Positions 26,231-34,367 of a stretch of DNA of 64,000 bases are shown here, one piece after another (the first letter of the stretch is position 1; each line of letters opens with the position of its first letter). Below the pieces are notes generated by a model. That model made no database searches and had not been told where the DNA came from. It saw only the letters and a program-made list of their open reading frames with translations. Location: the IMG/VR virus record IMGVR_UViG_3300032309_002930, positions 22,886-86,885 of that record. The stretch is one strand, 5' to 3'. The stretch is from a virus. A program made the translations under genes and the position numbers.

Positions 26231-27168
26231 AAGTTCTTTCAGCTTCTAGAATCAAAACTCTTGAAACCTGTTCTTGGGTTTACTGGAATAACTATCATAC
26301 TAAAGTTCCACAATCTCAAAATGATGGAGCTTTAAGAGGAACTATTTGTCATACAGTTTTCGAATTACTTTTAAACAAAAGACATCTTAATAATTACAAA
26401 AGAATAATAAAAAAGAACGCAATTAATGGAGATAAAGGTGTTGATGCACTAGTTAAGAAATTAGCGAAAAAAGTTAAGCTAGATGATAGTAATTATAAAT
26501 TATTAAATGATATGATTTTGGTAGGTTTAAAGCATGATTTCTTTGGTGAAGCTGGAGATATAGTTAAACCAGAATATCCATTTGATATTGAAAGTCAAGA
26601 GCCTAAATATCGTATCCGAGGTTTTATAGATAAGCCAATTAAAACCAAAAAAGAAATGCATATAATCGACTACAAGAGCTCCAAATATAAATTCAGGGGT
26701 GATGACCTTGAGGCTAATATTCAAGCTATGATGTATAGTCTAGCGAGTAAAAAATTATGGCCAAAATTAAAGCCTATTGTAAAGTTCTTATTTCTTAGAT
26801 TTCCAAAGCAACCTATTCAAGAATTAACTTTTACTGATGAGCAAATTACTGGATTTGAGCACTATTTAGAGCATATCAATGACTATGTTGATAAGTTTGA
26901 TGAAAATTCTGCGAAAGCAAATTTTGCAATAGATAATGAAAAAAATAAATGGATGTGCAAAATAGGTGGCTGGAAATGTCCATATAAAGATCCTTATGAA
27001 TATTATGTTAAATTAAATGACAAAGGCGAAGTAGTTGAAACAAGTTTAGAGGATAACTTTAAAGATGTTAAAGGATTTAAAGTAGAAACTAGAAAATATG
27101 AAGGTTGTCCAAAATGGCCACAGCTTAAACAAGGTGAGAATCATGATGCTTTTGCTGATTTAAATTAG
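26206..27168 (+). CDS. Cas4/RecB-like PD-(D/E)XK exonuclease, possible Fe-S protein
   Basis: A 320-residue nuclease. LSASRIKTLETCSWVYW at the N-terminus, then RIRGFIDKPIKTK and MHIIDYKSSK give the catalytic D and DxK (PDDEXK_1). QAMMYSLA is the QxxxY motif. Four cysteines, C22 near the N-terminus and C251, C258 and C301 near the C-terminus, are placed as in AddB/Cas4-type iron-sulfur nucleases, although spacing differs. Acts on DNA ends in recombination or host-DNA breakdown. Overlaps the primase gene by 25 nt. No cas genes or CRISPR array are nearby, so a phage recombination role is favoured. Confidence 0.8.
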   Translation: MAEETKNLKVLSASRIKTLETCSWVYWNNYHTKVPQSQNDGALRGTICHTVFELLLNKRHLNNYKRIIKKNAINGDKGVDALVKKLAKKVKLDDSNYKLLNDMILVGLKHDFFGEAGDIVKPEYPFDIESQEPKYRIRGFIDKPIKTKKEMHIIDYKSSKYKFRGDDLEANIQAMMYSLASKKLWPKLKPIVKFLFLRFPKQPIQELTFTDEQITGFEHYLEHINDYVDKFDENSAKANFAIDNEKNKWMCKIGGWKCPYKDPYEYYVKLNDKGEVVETSLEDNFKDVKGFKVETRKYEGCPKWPQLKQGENHDAFADLN

Positions 27169-27171
27169 CTA

Positions 27172-27200
27172 TTGACACTATAATATATATTAATTATAAT
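27172..27200 (+). promoter_or_regulatory. Sigma70-type promoter of the replicase operon, leaderless
   Basis: TTGACA (27172-27177), 17-nt spacer, TATAAT (27195-27200), both boxes perfect. The gap to ATG 27207 is 6 nt (ACCCAA), so the mRNA should begin at or near the start codon. Confidence 0.85.
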
Positions 27201-27206
27201 ACCCAA

Positions 27207-27959
27207 ATGGAAGTATTGCCATTATTTAAGTCTCATTTTAGTATTGGAAGATCTATTCTTACTCTTGAAGATGAAGAGAAAGAAGAAAATCAACCAGATT
27301 CTATTATAGATATAGCTAAAGATAATAATTTAAAAGAAGTTAATTTAGTTGAAGATAATATGACTTCGTTTTTGCAAGCTTATACTAATACTAAGAAGTA
27401 TAATATTAACTTAAGATATGGATTAAGAATTTCTATAAATGATGATATGAACGAAAGGTCAGAAGAGTCTCGCCAAAAAACTTCTAAAGTAGTTATATTT
27501 TTTAAAAATGAACAAGGCTACAAAGATTTAATTAAAATATTTTCAACCGCTGCAAAAGATGGTTTTTATTATGAACCAAGAATAGACTTCAAAACTTTAA
27601 AATCATTATGGAGCGACAAGAATTTGCTATTATGTATTCCATTTTATGATTCTTTTATTTTTAACAATACATTAAGGAGTATGGTTTGTGTACCAGACTT
27701 AGAATTCACCAAACCAATATTATTTATTGAAAATAATAGCCTTCCATTTGATCATATTATTAAGAATAAAGTTTTAGCTTACGCCAAAGCTAATAAATTA
27801 GAAATGTTAAATACTAAAAGCATCTACTATAAAAATGGCAAGGATTTTAAAGCGTATTTAACCTTCAGATGTATTAATAATCGAACCACTTTAAATAAAC
27901 CAGAATTATCACATATGACCAGCAATCGATTTTCTTTTGAAAGCCTAAATATTAAATGA
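27207..27959 (+). CDS. DNA polymerase III alpha, separate PHP-domain subunit (degenerate)
   Basis: A 250-residue protein with the layout of the PHP domain at the N-terminus of DnaE: PLFKSHFSIGRSILTLE corresponds to the HLHxHSxYSxLDG start, SIIDIAKDNNLKEVNLVEDN to the 'aiAlTDH' strand, and YNINLRYGLRISI to the 'kpIiGxE' strand, followed by YKDLIKIFSTAAKDGFYYEPRID. Only one of the usual metal-binding histidines (H10) is kept and the TDH histidine is Asn, so a metal-dependent activity is unlikely. The polymerase part is encoded separately at 29297, so this is a stand-alone structural subunit of a split replicase. Confidence 0.75.
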   Translation: MEVLPLFKSHFSIGRSILTLEDEEKEENQPDSIIDIAKDNNLKEVNLVEDNMTSFLQAYTNTKKYNINLRYGLRISINDDMNERSEESRQKTSKVVIFFKNEQGYKDLIKIFSTAAKDGFYYEPRIDFKTLKSLWSDKNLLLCIPFYDSFIFNNTLRSMVCVPDLEFTKPILFIENNSLPFDHIIKNKVLAYAKANKLEMLNTKSIYYKNGKDFKAYLTFRCINNRTTLNKPELSHMTSNRFSFESLNIK

Positions 27960-28444
27960 ATAAAAAAGTAAATGAGTATGGCACTAAATGCCGACAAAGA
28001 GAAGATACAGAAGATCGTCTTATAGACTATAGAAACTGGAAGTATAAACAAAAATATTTATGGACTACAGATTTAGACCAAATAGAATGGACCAAACAAA
28101 ATGGCGAAGATATTCCAGTAGCAATTTTAGAAATGACCAGAATAGATAATGATTATTCAATACCACCAAATTCATATTTTGATAGCATAATAGAAAGAAT
28201 GTTCACTAGAGATACTCAAGGAAGAAAAGCCGTTATTTTAGCCGATAAATTAAATGTGCCAGCTTTTATTGTAGCTTATTTAAAAAATATGACTTACTTT
28301 ATAATGTATGATATGAAAAAAAGAGATGGATGGAAAGTTTTAAATGAAGATGAATACATAGACTGGCATTATAAAATTAGAAATATAGAAAGACCTATTC
28401 AGAAAACTCAAATAGAAGAAGATCCTTTCGCGGATATAATTTAA
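27956..28444 (+). CDS. Restriction-endonuclease-fold-like protein within the replicase operon
   Basis: A 162-residue protein. TDLDQIEWTKQNGEDIPVAI followed by LEMTRID, a helix (SIIERMFTRDTQGRKAVILAD) and NVPAFIVAYLKNMTYFIMYDM has the beta-alpha-beta order of PD-(D/E)XK proteins, with aspartates in DLDQIE and glutamate in LEMT, but threonine stands in place of the catalytic lysine. It may be an inactive nuclease fold acting as a subunit or DNA-binding part. Overlaps the PHP gene by 4 nt and precedes the exonuclease by one base, so it is probably part of the replicase assembly. Confidence 0.5.
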   Translation: MNKKVNEYGTKCRQREDTEDRLIDYRNWKYKQKYLWTTDLDQIEWTKQNGEDIPVAILEMTRIDNDYSIPPNSYFDSIIERMFTRDTQGRKAVILADKLNVPAFIVAYLKNMTYFIMYDMKKRDGWKVLNEDEYIDWHYKIRNIERPIQKTQIEEDPFADII

Positions 28445-28445
28445 T

Positions 28446-29084
28446 ATGGACGAGCATTTATTAAGATACGATAAAAGTAAAACTTTTGTTTTTATTGATT
28501 TAGAAACATTTAATCTTTGTTTGAATTTCTGCCATAATCTACCTTGGCAAATTGGAATGATAAAAGCTAAAGGTGATTTTAAAATTGATAGCAAGAATTT
28601 TTATATTAAATGGAATACTGATTTAAAGATCAGTGATGATGCAGCGAGAATAACAAGATACGACCACAAGAAAGTGCAAAGAGAAGGTCTTGATATTAAA
28701 GAAGCGTTTCCCACAATAAAAGATTGGTTAGATCATGCGGATTATATTGTTGGACATAATATTCTTGGTTTTGATATTTTCTTAATTAAAGAACTATATG
28801 AATCCATGGGTTGTCATTGGGATCATTTAATGAATAAGATAATTGATACTAATTGCATGGCTAGAGGAATAAAATATGGAACTCCATATAAACCTAATAC
28901 TGATTTATTAGAATATCAATATAAAACGTATCATACAAAACGAAAAGATGTAAAAAGTAGCTTGACATTCCTTGGTAAAGAGAATAGTATAGATCATGAC
29001 TATGATAAATTGCATGATGCAATTAACGATCTTGACCTTAATTTAAAAGTTTGGAATAAATTAAAGTGGCAAATTGAGTTATAA
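28446..29084 (+). CDS. dnaQ: DnaQ-like 3'-5' proofreading exonuclease
   Basis: A 212-residue DEDDh exonuclease. Exo I is FVFIDLETF (D18, E20), Exo II is VGHNILGFDIFLI (D110), and Exo III is HDAINDLDL (H190, D195). This is the same activity as the epsilon subunit of bacterial polymerase III. It lies between the two parts of the split alpha subunit, which lost its PHP metal site, so it is the likely proofreader of this phage's replicase. No beta-clamp-binding motif is obvious. Confidence 0.88.
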   Translation: MDEHLLRYDKSKTFVFIDLETFNLCLNFCHNLPWQIGMIKAKGDFKIDSKNFYIKWNTDLKISDDAARITRYDHKKVQREGLDIKEAFPTIKDWLDHADYIVGHNILGFDIFLIKELYESMGCHWDHLMNKIIDTNCMARGIKYGTPYKPNTDLLEYQYKTYHTKRKDVKSSLTFLGKENSIDHDYDKLHDAINDLDLNLKVWNKLKWQIEL

Positions 29085-29085
29085 T

Positions 29086-29307
29086 ATGGGATCTTTAGAT
29101 GATGTATATGATTTGACGCAAAAGCTAGAAGATAATGGCATAGAGTATCTTCTTATAACTGTTCAAAAGGGCAAAAAGCAAGGCAAAGCAGATGTATTCT
29201 TTCATTTAAAAGATAAGTCCTCTATGAGAATTCTGGCTACTGGATTATCGGCTTTTGACAAAGAAATAGATAAAATACAAAAAGAAGAGGAAGAAGATGA
29301 CGAATAA
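29086..29307 (+). CDS. Small acidic-tailed protein, unknown
   Basis: A 73-residue protein starting at ATG 29086, two bases after the exonuclease stop. A compact domain (LDDVYDLTQKLEDNGIEYLLI, then VQKGKKQGKADVFF) is followed by an acidic tail (KEEEEDDE). It overlaps the polymerase gene by 11 nt, so its translation is coupled to it. Possibly a small replicase subunit; not recognised. Confidence 0.6.
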   Translation: MGSLDDVYDLTQKLEDNGIEYLLITVQKGKKQGKADVFFHLKDKSSMRILATGLSAFDKEIDKIQKEEEEDDE

Positions 29308-31858
29308 AGATTTTAATAGTTTATTTGATCAAGTAGATTTAGCTCTTTATGGAGTAAGACTTCCAGAGTTTAAAATTGATAATGAATACAAGCATGACTT
29401 AGAAGTAAGTGAAGATGTATCAAATTACGAATTTCTTAGAGCATTAGCTTTAAAAGGTTTTAAAAAATTAAATCTTAAGAAAGACTCAGATTTATATAAA
29501 AAATATATTGAAAGAGCAAAGTACGAATTAGAAACTCTTAAAGAACTAGAGTTTATTGATTATATTATTTTGGTTTGGAGTGTTATTGATTATTGTAATA
29601 AGAACAATATTCCAGTTGGATTAGGTAGAGGTTCAGCAGCGGGTTCTCTGATATTATATCTAATCGGGGTTACTCAAATTGATCCAGTTAAATATGATCT
29701 TTATTTCGAAAGATTTATATCCAAGATTAGAGCTAAAAAGCAAGTCGTTGATGGAGTAACCTATTTGGATGGCAGTTTAATGTGTGACGTAGATTTGGAT
29801 ATTTGTTATTATAATAGACATAAAGTTCTACAATACCTAGAAGAACAATTCAAAGGTAAGACTAGCAAGATTTTAACATTAAATACATTAAGCGGAAAAT
29901 TATTGATTAAAGAGTGCGGAAAAATTGTTGGAGAAAAATCAGAACAAGAGATGACGGAAGTATCATCTTTGATTCCTAAAATCTTCGGACAAGTTAAAGA
30001 TATCACTACAGCTTATGACGATGTACCTAAATTTAAAGAATGGTGCGACAATAATAAAGATATTTATGCTATTGCTCTTAGACTAAGGAACTTAATTAAA
30101 AATAAAGGTGTTCATCCATCTGGAGTTTTGTTGTCTTATAATGATCTAGAGAATTCTTGTCCAACTGAATTATCTGGAGATAAAGAAGCAGTATCAAGTT
30201 TTGACATGAGCTGGGTTTCATTATTTAATATTAAACTTGACATTCTAGGTTTAAGAAGCGTTTCTGTAGTAGATGACGTTTGTAAAAGTATTGGTAAAAA
30301 AATAACGGACATTGATTTAAATGATGAATCGATCTATAGAAATCTACAAGATTTAAGAAATCCTCATGGTCTATTCCAGATTGAAGCGGAAACTAATTTT
30401 AAAGTTTGTCAAAAAGTTAAGCCCAAGAATCTAGAAGAATTAAGCGGAGTTTTAGCTTTAGCTAGACCTGGAGCTTTGCAATTTGCAGATAAATATGCTG
30501 CTCATACTAATTTTCAACAATCAGAAAGTATTCATCCATTCTTTGATGATATATTAAAAGATACTGGTGGAGTAGCTTTATACCAAGAGCAATTAATGAA
30601 GATGGCTAATAAGATTGGATTCACGCTGGATGAAGCAGAAATCTTAAGAAGAATTGTAGGTAAAAAGAAAACAGAAGAAATTAAAGCTTGGAAGAAGAAG
30701 ATTGAAGATAAGATTAAACAAAATAAACTTCCAAAAGAAGTAGGAGAAATCTTATGGAAAATCTTGGAGGATTCAGCAAACTATTCATTTAATAAATCGC
30801 ATTCAATTGCTTATGCAGCTTTAGCCGCGATTACTATTTATTTGAAGTTTAATTATCCTCAACAATTCTTTTTGTCTCTATTAAAGATGACCAGAAACGA
30901 ACCAGATCCAATTGGTGAAATATCTAAGATTCAAAAAGAAATGGGACATTTTGATATTAAATTATTAAAACCCCATATTATTAAATCTGAAATGGATTTC
31001 TCTATAGAAGGTTCAGATATCAGATTTGGACTATTATCAATTAAAGGCATTTCAGATAAATCAATTGAAAAGCTAAACGGATTTAGAAATAAGTATTCTA
31101 ATAAGTTTGAAATTTTTCAAGCAGCAGAAGAAGCAGATCTTAATATTGGAGTATTGTGCTCCTTAATTCAAGCTGGAGCTTTAACTGGATTTAAACAATC
31201 TAGAAGTAAAATAGTACTAGAAGCACAACTTTGGAATATATTAACAGCAAAAGAAAAGAAGTATTCGATTTCATTTGCAGAGCAATTTGATTATGATCTT
31301 ATTAGAATTATTAAACATTTAAATACATTTACTGATGAAAAAAATAAAGTTATAATTAAGAGTTCTAGATTAGATACAATTAAATCTAAATATGAACCTT
31401 ACCTTAAAATCTACAATCAAAATAGTAAAAGTGAAAGTTTCGCTAATTGGTATTATGAAAAGAGACTTTTAGGTTATACTTACGAAAGAACATTAAAAGA
31501 TATTTTTCACGAAAAGAGAGAAGACTTATTGAGTATTAACGAAATACTTGATTCACCAGTTAATACAAAAATAGCATTGGTCGGAGAGATAACAGATGTA
31601 TACTCTGGAACATCAAAGAATGAAAAGAAAACAAAATACTTAAGACTTAAAGTATCCGATGAAACTGGAGATATTACTGTATTATTATTTAACGATAAGA
31701 TAGAAAATTGTAAAACTCTTAATGGTAATAAAAATCCAGATGAAAAGAATATTGTAATAGTTAAGGGCATCAAAAAAGAAGATTGTATATTTGCTGATTT
31801 AGTGGCAATTCAAGATCATGAAATATATATGAAATTAAGCGAAATTAAAAAGATTTGA
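29297..31858 (+). CDS. dnaE: DNA polymerase III alpha, palm-fingers-OB part (DnaE lacking PHP)
   Basis: The 853-residue catalytic replicase (family C). The first ~70 residues match the region just after PHP in DnaE. PVGLGRGSAAGSLILYLIG binds the incoming dNTP; catalytic aspartates are D164 and D166 in CDVDLD and D315 in NIKLDILGLR. GVHPSGVLLS, QEQLMKMA, NKSHSIAYA and the helix-hairpin-helix region follow; the C-terminus has an OB fold (ALVGEITDVYSG...LLFNDKIE). The PHP domain normally fused at the N-terminus is encoded by the gene at 27207, three genes upstream. All catalytic residues are intact. Confidence 0.93.
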   Translation: MTNKDFNSLFDQVDLALYGVRLPEFKIDNEYKHDLEVSEDVSNYEFLRALALKGFKKLNLKKDSDLYKKYIERAKYELETLKELEFIDYIILVWSVIDYCNKNNIPVGLGRGSAAGSLILYLIGVTQIDPVKYDLYFERFISKIRAKKQVVDGVTYLDGSLMCDVDLDICYYNRHKVLQYLEEQFKGKTSKILTLNTLSGKLLIKECGKIVGEKSEQEMTEVSSLIPKIFGQVKDITTAYDDVPKFKEWCDNNKDIYAIALRLRNLIKNKGVHPSGVLLSYNDLENSCPTELSGDKEAVSSFDMSWVSLFNIKLDILGLRSVSVVDDVCKSIGKKITDIDLNDESIYRNLQDLRNPHGLFQIEAETNFKVCQKVKPKNLEELSGVLALARPGALQFADKYAAHTNFQQSESIHPFFDDILKDTGGVALYQEQLMKMANKIGFTLDEAEILRRIVGKKKTEEIKAWKKKIEDKIKQNKLPKEVGEILWKILEDSANYSFNKSHSIAYAALAAITIYLKFNYPQQFFLSLLKMTRNEPDPIGEISKIQKEMGHFDIKLLKPHIIKSEMDFSIEGSDIRFGLLSIKGISDKSIEKLNGFRNKYSNKFEIFQAAEEADLNIGVLCSLIQAGALTGFKQSRSKIVLEAQLWNILTAKEKKYSISFAEQFDYDLIRIIKHLNTFTDEKNKVIIKSSRLDTIKSKYEPYLKIYNQNSKSESFANWYYEKRLLGYTYERTLKDIFHEKREDLLSINEILDSPVNTKIALVGEITDVYSGTSKNEKKTKYLRLKVSDETGDITVLLFNDKIENCKTLNGNKNPDEKNIVIVKGIKKEDCIFADLVAIQDHEIYMKLSEIKKI

Positions 31859-31883
31859 CATTTTATTAAACATAATATATTAT
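31855..31883 (+). promoter_or_regulatory. Sigma70-type promoter for the ssDNA-binding protein, leaderless
   Basis: TTGACA (31855-31860) overlaps the polymerase stop codon, then 17 nt and TATTAT (31878-31883). ATG 31890 follows after 6 nt (CACTAT). Confidence 0.85.
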
Positions 31884-31889
31884 CACTAT

Positions 31890-32438
31890 ATGATATCATT
31901 CTACAAACCTAATAGTAAAAATACTGGAACTGCTTGCAGCTTTACAGTAAACTCAAAAGATGCTTCAATTTGGAGTTCATTAATTAAACAGTCTTCTTGG
32001 AATGAAGCCAAGAAAATTGGTTCATTTTCTGAAAATCAAAATAACCCAAATAAAAGTGTTAAAATTAAATTTTCTCTAACAGAAGCCGCTGGCCTTTTAG
32101 ATGCTCTAGAAAGAAATAGTGAATTTTCAGCATACCATACATCAGAAAAACAATCCACACAAATTAAATTATCTCCTTATCTTCGAGATGATAAGCAAGT
32201 TGGATTCTCTTATATGGTATCTAAAACAGATAAGCAAAATAGTGAAAATAAACAGTCATATCTAATTGGTTTTTATTTTAATGAAGCACGTTTATTGAAA
32301 CAGTTTTTATCTTACGCATTGGATTCTGTATTTGAATCTCAAAGAATAGAAACAATTAAAAAACTTAAAAATTCTAAAAAAGATAATGACGAAGATCAAA
32401 ATGATACCAAAGTTGATAATGATGGCGAGCTTTGGTAA
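31890..32438 (+). CDS. Putative single-stranded DNA-binding protein
   Basis: A 182-residue protein. A beta-rich core (ISFYKPNSKNTGTACSFTVN, VKIKFSLTEAAGLLDALE, QSYLIGFYFNEARLLKQFL) recalls the repeated sheet-helix units of PC4/Whirly/PUR-type ssDNA-binding proteins found in phages. It ends in a long acidic tail with an aromatic tip (DNDGELW), as SSBs do. It has its own strong promoter, as expected for a protein needed in large amounts. No OB-fold signature is visible; annotation is by architecture and context. Confidence 0.55.
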   Translation: MISFYKPNSKNTGTACSFTVNSKDASIWSSLIKQSSWNEAKKIGSFSENQNNPNKSVKIKFSLTEAAGLLDALERNSEFSAYHTSEKQSTQIKLSPYLRDDKQVGFSYMVSKTDKQNSENKQSYLIGFYFNEARLLKQFLSYALDSVFESQRIETIKKLKNSKKDNDEDQNDTKVDNDGELW

Positions 32439-34360
32439 TGTCTAGAAAAAAGAAATTTTTATATCATTCTGATTTTGCTTTAGCTAAAACTGGCTTTGGC
32501 AGAGTATCGAAATCTCTTTTAACTTACTTATATAAAACTGGTAAATATGATATCGTACATTATTGCTGTGGTATGCAAGAAGGTAATGCTGATCTATCAA
32601 AAACACCTTGGAAATCTTTAGGAACATTACCAAATTCTCAAGCCGAAATAGAGCAGCTAAACAAAGATCCTAATCAAGCTAGAATGGCTAGTTATGGATC
32701 TTATTATATAGATAAAATTATTGAAACTGAAAAACCAGATGTTTATGTTGCTGCTCAAGATATTTGGGGAGTAGATTATAGCATAGCAAAACCTTGGTTT
32801 AGCAAAATTAAATCAGCGATTTGGACAACTCTTGACTCTTTGCCAATATTACCATCAGCAGTTTCATGCGCTTCAAAATTAAAAAACTACTGGATTTGGA
32901 GCGATTTTGCTACAAAAGCCTTACATGATTTAGGTCATAAAGATGTAAAAACGATGCATGGTCCAATTGATATAAATAATTTTTATAGATTATCTGAGGA
33001 TGAAAGAAAAAATTTAAGAATTAAAAATAATATTAATCCAAACGCTTTTATTATTGGTTTTGTTTTTAGAAATCAATTAAGGAAAAGTGTTCCAAATCTA
33101 TTAGAAGGTTACGCCATGTGGAAGGCAAGAAATCCAGAAGTTAAAAATACTTATTTGCTTTTACACACTCATTGGGGTGAAGGATGGAATATTTATAAAT
33201 TAGCAGAGGAATATAATATACCAAAACAAGAAATATTAACAACCTACGTTTGCAGAACTTGTGGTAATTATGAAATAAAAAATTTTACTGGACAAGAACT
33301 TAATTGCAAATTTTGTAAAGCTGAAAAATCTCAAATAACTACTAATGTAGGAATTGGAATTAGTGAAAAGCAACTTAATGAAGTTTATAATTTAATGGAT
33401 GTATATTGCCATCCATTTACAAGTGGTGGACAAGAAATACCAATTCAAGAAGCCAAATTGACAGAACTTATTACTTTAGTTACAAATTATAGTTGTGGAG
33501 AAGAAATGTGTCTAGAGGAAGCTAATTCGCTACCTTTAGATTGGGCAGAATATAGAGAACATGGTACAGAATTTAGGAAGGCTTCAACTTTACCAAGTTC
33601 TATAGCTAAACAATTACAAAAAGTATGGAAAATGCCGATAGAAAAAAGAAGAGAAATAGGCAAAGAAGCGAGAGAATGGACAATAGATAATTATTCATCC
33701 GAAGTCATTGGTGAAAAATTTGAAGAATTTATAGATTCAGCGGATTTTGCTGATTATAGTGATATATCAGTACAGCCAGAACAGCAAGATCCTTTATGCA
33801 AAATTCCACTAATACAAGATAATTCTGAATGGTTAAAAGCTTTATATGCTAAAATCTTAAAAAGACCAGAAGTAGATGAAAATGATGATGGCCATAAATA
33901 TTGGATGCAAGAATTATCAAAAGGACAAAAGCGAGAAGATATTGAAAATTACTTTAGACAAGTAGCTTGGCAAGAAAATCAAAAGAATAAAAAAATAGAG
34001 TTCAAAGATCTTTTAGATAAAGATGATGATGGCAAAAGAATTTTGTATGTTATACCAGAAGATGAATCTGATGTATTTATTAGTACTAGTTTATTTCCAT
34101 CAATTAAAAGATTATATCCAGATTATAATTTATATGTTGCTACTAAAAATGAATATTTTGATATTTTAGATGGCAATAATAATGTTCATAAAGTTATACC
34201 TTTCGTTCCTCAAATGGAAAATCAGATATGGTGTGAAGGTAATAAAGATTTCAAAGGCTATTTTGAAATTGCATTTTTACCTTATTTTGGAACACAAAAA
34301 ATATTAAATTATCTTCATAATGGAAAAGATAAAATTGAATTTGATATAAAGAATTTTTAA
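32438..34360 (+). CDS. Multidomain glycosyltransferase: GT4 with zinc ribbon, DUF4214, N-terminal half of GT9
   Basis: 640 residues from ATG 32438 (overlapping the previous stop by one base). Residues 1-430 form a GT-B transferase (HSDFALAKTGFGRVSK; IIGFVFRNQLRKSVPNLLEG; HPFTSGGQEIPIQEAKL), with a zinc-ribbon-like insert CRTCGN...CKFC at ~268-290. A DUF4214 module follows (LYAKILKRPEVDENDDGHKY). The last ~110 residues (ILYVIPEDESDVFISTSLF) look like the first half of a GT9/heptosyltransferase. The second half of GT9 starts in the next gene, in another frame, so a split or frameshifted gene is likely. It lies between replication genes, unusual for a transferase. Confidence 0.75.
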   Translation: MSRKKKFLYHSDFALAKTGFGRVSKSLLTYLYKTGKYDIVHYCCGMQEGNADLSKTPWKSLGTLPNSQAEIEQLNKDPNQARMASYGSYYIDKIIETEKPDVYVAAQDIWGVDYSIAKPWFSKIKSAIWTTLDSLPILPSAVSCASKLKNYWIWSDFATKALHDLGHKDVKTMHGPIDINNFYRLSEDERKNLRIKNNINPNAFIIGFVFRNQLRKSVPNLLEGYAMWKARNPEVKNTYLLLHTHWGEGWNIYKLAEEYNIPKQEILTTYVCRTCGNYEIKNFTGQELNCKFCKAEKSQITTNVGIGISEKQLNEVYNLMDVYCHPFTSGGQEIPIQEAKLTELITLVTNYSCGEEMCLEEANSLPLDWAEYREHGTEFRKASTLPSSIAKQLQKVWKMPIEKRREIGKEAREWTIDNYSSEVIGEKFEEFIDSADFADYSDISVQPEQQDPLCKIPLIQDNSEWLKALYAKILKRPEVDENDDGHKYWMQELSKGQKREDIENYFRQVAWQENQKNKKIEFKDLLDKDDDGKRILYVIPEDESDVFISTSLFPSIKRLYPDYNLYVATKNEYFDILDGNNNVHKVIPFVPQMENQIWCEGNKDFKGYFEIAFLPYFGTQKILNYLHNGKDKIEFDIKNF

Positions 34361-34367
34361 TATATAT

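Noticed and set aside
26206-27168. Cas4 of a CRISPR system
   Set aside because: No other cas gene or repeat array in the window; position in the replication operon fits a phage recombination nuclease.
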